Positions 58,081-64,000 of a DNA stretch of 64,000 bases are shown here, piece by piece. The notes beneath the pieces are model-generated. The model had not been told where the DNA came from and made no database searches. It worked only from the letters and a program-made list of their open reading frames with translations. The stretch's first letter is position 1. Each line of letters starts with the position of its first letter. The translations under genes and the position numbers were made by a program. Source of the DNA: Sycobia sp. Sy_11 (taxonomy: Eukaryota > Arthropoda > Insecta > Hymenoptera > Epichrysomallidae); assembly GCA_018907035.1 (NCBI GenBank), contig JACCIC010000052.1, positions 1,996,501 to 2,060,500 of the forward strand, written 5' to 3'.

Positions 58081-59060
58081 CTAATTATTATTTAATATTC
58101 CTTTTTTATTATGGTATCCATAATACGGCATAATAAAAAGTAAGGTGAAACTATTTGAATTAATGTGAAGCATCTTCTTCTTTTTCATAATAATGAAGAG
58201 AAATTCCTTCAAGAGATCTTCTTCTTCTGCATATGAAGAGAAATTCCTTTTAGTTTGAACAGTATAATTACTGCTAACGTCAATTATCAACTATAACATA
58301 TATGATTATTATAATTAGTTATGCAACTGATTATAATGATTCCAAATATAAAAAAAATTAATCTACACTGATATAAATAACAAAAATTAAATCATGCCAG
58401 TTATCAAAAAGAAATTCGCATTAAATAACATCAAAATATTAGCGAACAACAATATTTATTTTTAAAAAAATATTAAAACAATCTTACCTTGTGAGAATTT
58501 GAAAAACTATTATTTGATATTCAATTAACCAAAATAACCACATAAACTTAAATGAAAAATTCCCATGGTATACAAAACATTTTGTACTTTTTGTATATAA
58601 TTTATCCTAATTTCTTTTACAATAAGAAAAACTATAAATTCAAACAAACCTGCTTCAGCACATTCTTTGTTTTGCATATCTTTTTTCCAATCCCCTAGGC
58701 CTCTGAAACAATCAAATTATATAAAACTTTGAAGAATTATATTTTATAGAAAACAGATTTTATTTACAATTAAATTTAAAATTTAGACATATATTAAAAT
58801 ATTACAATATATTATAATTTATTACTAATTATTTTTAATTTTTTATTTATACTATTTATTCTTTACTGTACCTTTGTTATGGTATTCACAATACGGCATA
58901 ATAAAAAGTAAAGTGAAACTATTTGAATTAATGTGAAGCATCTTCTTTTGCATAACAATGAAGAGACATTCCTTTTAGTATGAGTAGCATAATTGCGATG
59001 ATGAACTATAACATATATGATTATTAATTAGTTATGTAACTGATTATAATTATTCAAAAT
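58081..59060. repeat. Direct duplication of an AT-rich segment
   Basis: 58000-58330 and 58775-59060 are alike, sharing ATACGGCATAATAAAAAGTA and TTTGAATTAATGTGAAGCAT. They are separated by about 770 bases, with diverged sequence between. An exon-like piece bounded by TTGTTTCAG and a GTTTG donor lies on the minus strand at 58647-58701, reading RGLGDWKKDMQNKECAEA in one frame. I cannot tie it to a family. Confidence 0.6.
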
Positions 59061-60201
59061 ATAAAAAAATAAATCAACAAAGAAATAATTACAAAAAATT
59101 TAATATGTTAGTTATCTAAATAACATTCAAATTAAATAATTTCAAAATTTTAGTTAGTAACAATATTCAACTTCGCAGAAAATTGTAATGCTAAATGAAA
59201 AATGTGTATACTCTACTTTCAGTGGTCTTTTTTAAGAATTAAATTCAGTCCGATGTTATTTAATAATTAAAGAAACTTACCTTGTATAATTTAAAAATCA
59301 GAGAATTCTTAAATCTCAATATATTGAAATTTCTCAATATAAATTTAAGTCTTTCTTTTTCTTTTTGTTTAAACAATAAATTATATTTATTATAGGAAAA
59401 AACTTGTACATATACTTATAAGTACAACCAAAATTGAATTTAGATTTCAAAAAGCTCGTGGAACGTTTGAAATGTAACGGTAAAAAACGCGGACTTGCTT
59501 GCGCAGTACCGAGGCGGGAAAATATAAAAATTCAAATATGCAAGAATATGTTACATATTAAATATATATTCGTGTACTTATAGGTCGTAAAAACATTAAT
59601 AATAAATAAATAAATATTATTCAAAACATTATAATAGATCATATTTTCATCTATTAAAAAAATTAAAAGTTTAATTTTCAAAATACTTTTATTTTACACA
59701 TAAAATTAAACTAATGCAATTATATGTAATTAATTATACTAAATTACATAAATAAATTAAAATATAATAGTTACATATGAATGAACATAATAAAATGTAT
59801 GATATAAATCTTTATATTTATATAATCTAGTCCTAAAAACTCATTAATCTGGTTTGTCCTAATCATCAACAAAATAAGATATATTTTATATAAATCAATT
59901 AATTATTTCTCGAATAATCGTCAAAATATAGAATAAGTCCATATATCTGATGGAATCTAAATAGAAAAGAAATGCAATATTATATAAAATATTTTAAAAA
60001 TGGAAGAATTTCAAATGCATACTTTTTTAACTTTACATTATATTTCATCGATAATATTGTAATGTAACATAATATATATATTTTTCATAGAATTTCTGAA
60101 GTTATTTCAAAACAAATTTGAAATACTGACACATCCACATGGCACACGTATACTATATACTGATATATACAGCGTTCCAACAGCTGACTTATTCGCGAGG
60201 A

Positions 60202-60242
<41 letters not shown>

Positions 60243-60330
60243 ATCAAAAAATATTTTTAGTATATTCTCGCAATATACGCGCAGATTACGAATGAATACG
60301 CATCAGATGTCGTGCATGATCATGCCTGGC
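59061..60330. other. AT-rich DNA, no gene seen
   Basis: A (TA)n run lies at 60203-60236. A short GC-richer patch at 59450-59515 is unexplained. No exon is seen. Confidence 0.55.
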
Positions 60331-60354
60331 ATATGCTGCTATCTGGGTTATTTT

Positions 60355-60510
60355 CCATTCAGACATTTTTCAGCAGTGCACTGCAATTACCGATAATCGA
60401 CATCGCAGACGGACTTTGTTCGGGCACCTACCACAGTAGGCTGTGACGCCAATTTGGAACCATTGATTTACATGGGCCCTGGCAATCTCGATTCATCTCT
60501 GATATAAACA
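60355..60510 (-). repeat. Dispersed repeat family R2, minus copy
   Basis: The reverse complement of about 18030-18175 (CATTTTTCAGCAGTGCACTG, CCGATAATCGACAT, CATTGATTTACATGGGCCCT). It joins directly to the RTE-like tail copy that follows. Confidence 0.8.
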
Positions 60511-60519
60511 TCCGTTTGA

Positions 60520-60815
60520 GCTGGTCTGGTATTAATACTTGAAGCTGACTACTTTGAGTTGATGTTCGTGATTCAAGACGCCACCTAGTGGCTGCTGGTG
60601 AAACTGATTTTTAAAATCATAAACTTAATTTATTGATGAAAGTAAAATGATTTTCAATAAAAAAACATAGCCTATGTCCTTCTCAAAATAATATAGAACC
60701 TATATGTCAAATTTTAGAACAATCGGTTCAGTAGTTTTTTCGGATTCGTGTACAAACAACACACGCTTTGTCTTTATAAATTAGTATGAATATGATATGA
60801 TATGATATAATATGA
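60520..60815 (+). mobile_element. RTE-like tail, third copy (5'-truncated)
   Basis: It matches 9528-9815: CTGGTATTAATACTTGAAG, AAGACGCCACCTAGTGG, ACATAGCCTATGTCCTTC, AACAATCGGTTCAG, TTTATAAATTAGTATGA. It ends in ATGATAT repeats. It lacks the (GA)n tract and the 60-bp array, as expected for a 5'-truncated retroelement. Confidence 0.8.
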
Positions 60816-60854
60816 TATATAAATGTCCGAACAGTTCATATATATATATTCGGA

Positions 60855-60995
60855 CATTTTTCAGCAGTGCGCTGCATTTATCGATAGTCGAGATTGCAGA
60901 CGGACATTGTTCGTGATTATGCCGCAAAATCTGGCGCTGTCACGGAACCTATATCGCCTATGTTTGGCAATCTCTGCTTATCTTTGATAGCACAC
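60855..60995 (-). repeat. Dispersed repeat family R2, diverged copy
   Basis: CATTTTTCAGCAGTGCGCTGC, ATCGATAGTCGAGATTGCAG and TTTGGCAATCTCTGCTTATC parallel the copy at 60355-60510 but with more differences. Confidence 0.7.
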
Positions 60996-60999
60996 GTGC

Positions 61000-62890
61000 A
61001 TATACTGTGATTCATTTCTATGCATTCACGTGTTTATATATTTAAGTGCTATATTTGCATTTTTTAAAATTATAAACATTCCATTAAATAAACAATTTGA
61101 TTTTATTAAAAATTTAATACAAACATACATTAAATACATAATTTAAACTTAATTTCAACATAGATTAGAAGGTCTATAATCATTTTTATCTTCAGAATAG
61201 CTTTTGAAACTTTTTGATCGTTTTGATAAATAGAATGAAGATTTATCATCACCTTCAGATACAACTCACACCTATAAAAAATATATGTTCATTGTTTCTT
61301 ATAAATTCATTTAGTAAAATTACATTTGTCAAATAATATATACCTAAGTAATTTCTTTAATATCATTTATATACATTGAACTTAAGTTTTTACAATTGTC
61401 ATCATTTATCTGCATTGCTACAATTTCCACAAATTCCTCTTCTAGCATTTTAAACCTTTATCTATCTACTGATGCTTACTCAACATCTTAATCCTCTTCA
61501 CTTGATGTAAGTGCATCTGAATGATTTCCAGCTAAATAAACAAAATAAAGTTACTTTTTACAAAATACTGTGTCAAGTAGTTATTTAAAACAAATTTTGA
61601 ACAGATTAATGAACCTCTTATGGGATTTAAATATATCTTACTTTTTCCTTGATTAATTTTTATTACCTTTTGACTAAATAAAGGTATTAAATTTGATATT
61701 AAACTGTAATATTTGTTTAAAATAATAATAAAAGAATTGAATATAGAAATAGTAGCATAAAAGAAATTCTTTTTAATTAATTCAGTTATTATAATTAAAT
61801 ATTATTTTTATCCAAGATATATTTCTCATAATTTTTATCAATATAATTAGATATATCTATCATTGTATTAACATCATTAAACTTTAAACCTGTTATAGTT
61901 TTCCTTAATTTGATTTCAGCCATTTCACATTGATCTTTAAAGCAGAATAAGGAATCTACATGAAATATTCACTTTTTGCACATCATTTTTAGTAGTTCAT
62001 CGTCTTTTTGTATCTAAAATAATCAAAACATTTTGAGTTGAAATTTATATATATTAAAAGAGATATAATTTGAACATTTTCAGTGAATCTGAGTAACATA
62101 AACAGAAAAATAATTTCTTGAATTTAAACTGTTTTTTAGTAAAGCACAATTTACCTCTATACAATAAAAGAAATTTTTTTTAAATAATATAGTTTATAAA
62201 TATATACGTAATAAAAATAAAATTACTAACATTGCAAAAGTGCTTTAACTGATAATAAATATTATATAATTATGTATTAATTATATAGTTCAAATTGAAT
62301 TTTATTTTGCACAAGAATCTAATAAATTGAAGTAAACAATTACAGCAATACAAATTTATTGACACATTTACAATAAATATAGAATAATAAAAGAATGTGA
62401 GACATATATCAATCATACTTTTAATTGTATTTCTAAAATATTCTTAAATATTTTACGTAATAAAACTGTTTTTAATTTCTAACCTCAATTCTGATCGTGT
62501 GGAATAGTTGTGCAAGTAACTTGTGCACAGAATAATTTTCCGAGAAAATTGGGACTAATTCACCACAAGTAGCTAGACACGTTTTACACACTTGCTGCAA
62601 CATTTCGTAGTTCTTTATGTTTAGCATAATGCGGTTTTTGATAAATAATATTTCAAATTATCATTAGAAACTAAAACACCAACAATAAAAACGATAAAAA
62701 CTCTCCAGTTTCCTTACATACCATACCAGCTCATACACAGATGCATTCTGTACGACCGTATCTGACTGTATCTAATCCGTATAGACTGTATATACCCGCA
62801 TATTTTACATGTCGTGCAATAAATTGGAGCTACATTAACGCGATGCATGCGTGCATTTTTGCGTGATCCTGATCTCGGTATTTTCTGCAT
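61000..62890 (-). pseudogene. ZAD zinc-finger gene remnant, copy 2
   Basis: ZAD is the N-terminal zinc-binding dimerisation domain of a large insect C2H2 transcription factor family. Exon 1 (62627-62484) reads MLNIKNYEMLQQVCKTCLAT, then GELVPIFSENYSVHKLLAQL, and ends at a GT donor. Exon 2 begins at 62013 in phase: IQKDDELLKMMCKK, TGA (61971-61969), then IFHVDSLFCFKDQCEMAEIK. The TGA replaces the fourth zinc-ligand Cys. Exon 2 stays readable to about 61795, and an acidic exon-like piece follows at 61533-61470. There are no C2H2 fingers in the window. The same TGA is in copy 1, so the break predates the duplication. Confidence 0.75.
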
Positions 62891-63046
62891 CTCCATTCTA
62901 GCGACAGATTACCGTAACGCGTGAACCTCCTCGGTCTGCTCGCACACGCTGTTATCTGGGCATGGGATATGGGCTGGGTGGGTTCCCATAAGGATTACAC
63001 ATCTCTTGGACTCTCTGGTTTACATGACATCAGATGACATACATTG

Positions 63047-63049
<3 letters not shown>

Positions 63050-63113
<64 letters not shown>
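63050..63113. repeat. (TA)n microsatellite
   Basis: A TA run of about 64 bases. ORFs of alternating Ile-Tyr over it are artefacts. Confidence 0.97.
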
Positions 63114-63116
<3 letters not shown>

Positions 63117-63335
63117 GTGGCGATGGTGGCACTTTCCAGTGCTTGGGTAACCCAACTACGAAAAATTATCCAAAGGCTGGATCCAACGATTTGTACCTGT
63201 TTGCAGCCGTTTGTACAGAAGTGCTCTTGTATAAGCGTCTATCTTCATTGGCATACAAAGCCGGTATAATTTATATATTTTTTGCATTTATATTTATACT
63301 GGCGCCTGTAGCATGTTCACTGGTTTACTTTAGTT
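63114..63335. repeat. Dispersed repeat related to 14030-14275
   Basis: It shares CTGGATCCAACGATTTGTAC, ACAGAAGTGCTCTTGTATAA and CGTCTATCTTC with 14035-14100 (inverted), with an extra ~20 bases between the halves. The ORF across it ends in a hydrophobic stretch but has no family match and starts in the TA repeat. Confidence 0.5.
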
Positions 63336-63558
63336 AATTAAGATGGCATATAGCTTTTAAATTTTGGCTACCCTCTTTTGATCTTGAAAGTTTTTTGAAA
63401 TATATTTTTATCATTGACAGAGAGTACAGCAATAACAGTGACAAGTGTGTATGACAAAATCTTACTCAGCATCTTAAGACTATCAGTACCTAACCTTTGT
63501 ATATAAATTTTGTTCGATTGATTAGGTGTCTAGAAAATATTATTTGAAAATAAAGATG

Positions 63559-63582
63559 CTGCAAGTAGACGAGAGAAAGGTG
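63559..63582 (+). CDS. Possible first coding exon of an unseen gene
   Basis: ATGCTGCAAGTAGACGAGAG followed by AAAG and a strong donor GTGAGTAAT would encode MLQVDERK before an intron. The context is a less AT-rich patch near the window's right edge. With so few codons no family can be assigned, and it could be chance. Confidence 0.25.
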
Positions 63583-64000
63583 AGTAATATTCTGACGCAA
63601 ATTTTACTACTGTGTTGTACAAAATATTCCAACAGAAAATTAATAATTCAACTAAAAACAATAATTACTTTTGCATATTTAGTTAACTGATCGTGATCTC
63701 TTAAATGTATAATTAAATACGGACAAATATTAATCGACTTTAATAATTTTTTTCAACTTGTTGTCCATTGAAGGCGAATGAAATGGATGGGTTGAATTAT
63801 ATATTGTGTATAGTGTAAATAAAAAAAATACATATTCCTTTTTTGCAGATCATTTGTCATGAAATTACTGAATGTTAAATAATGTTTATATTACAACAAC
63901 TTCAAAATTATATCTTTAGCATATTTCGGCTCTCGTAATGTAAAATATTTTTCAAGTCGTGTATAAGTTGATTATTTACTTCGTCCGACTTACCCCCCTC
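63583..64000. other. AT-rich edge, no gene seen
   Basis: Nothing beyond the possible intron of the exon above. Confidence 0.5.

Noticed and set aside
61969..61971. Selenocysteine codon in the ZAD relic
   Set aside because: ZAD proteins are not known selenoproteins, Hymenoptera lack most of that set, and the gene has no visible finger region; a nonsense mutation is simpler.
63006..63337. 87- and 97-residue ORFs with a hydrophobic C-terminus
   Set aside because: They start in or across a (TA)n tract, and the rest is a dispersed repeat also seen inverted at 14035-14100.

Overview
This is a eukaryotic, almost certainly insect, nuclear window. It is AT-rich, has spliced genes with short GT-AG introns, and is crowded with transposable elements and microsatellites. 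Mariner elements, an R1-clade LINE, a ZAD-type zinc-finger relic and the gene content fit Hymenoptera, and an ant is my best guess. That guess is inference from element style; nothing here fixes the species.

Only three host genes can be supported. TAF7, a TFIID subunit, lies on the minus strand in six recognisable exons (11260-13713). SURF1, a cytochrome c oxidase assembly factor, lies on the plus strand in five exons (39736-41139). TRAPPC2 (sedlin) lies on the minus strand in three exons (41337-41985). SURF1 and TRAPPC2 converge tail to tail with about 200 bp between stop codons. All splice junctions given were read by eye and keep the frame.

Layout. 1-7.6 kb: AT-rich DNA, a mariner fragment at the left edge, an LTR-like block near 2.1-2.9 kb and a degenerate mariner at 6.3-7.6 kb. 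8.1-9.9 kb: a composite repeat made of a 60-bp tandem array, a (GA)n tract and an RTE-LINE-like 3' tail. It has an inverted copy at 56.2-57.8 kb and a truncated copy at 60.5-60.8 kb. 10.5-10.9 kb: a terminal-inverted-repeat element. 11.3-13.7 kb: TAF7. 15.6-16.8 kb: a mariner. 18.2-28.9 kb: a complete Ty3/Gypsy-type element with matching LTRs and a CAAT target duplication, carrying a nested LINE. 29.0-29.5 kb: a foldback element. 30.3-32.3 kb and 61.0-62.9 kb: two copies of a segment holding a broken ZAD zinc-finger gene; the first is split by a nearly perfect 0.45-kb palindrome. 33.2-39.6 kb: two Copia elements in opposite orientation, the second ending just upstream of SURF1. 42-50.7 kb: AT-rich repeat land with a large inverted repeat and a nearly intact mariner in its loop. 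52.0-56.2 kb: an R1-clade LINE beside CA-type repeats. 58-64 kb: AT-rich DNA with duplicated segments, the second ZAD relic and, at the right edge, a possible first exon.

The three host genes do not act in one pathway. The window is best read as housekeeping genes in a sea of nested mobile DNA. The least explained structures are the 60-bp array with an open 20-residue repeat frame at two loci, the palindromic element with GGTCTTACAGT-type ends, and the tRNA-like heads in an inverted repeat.
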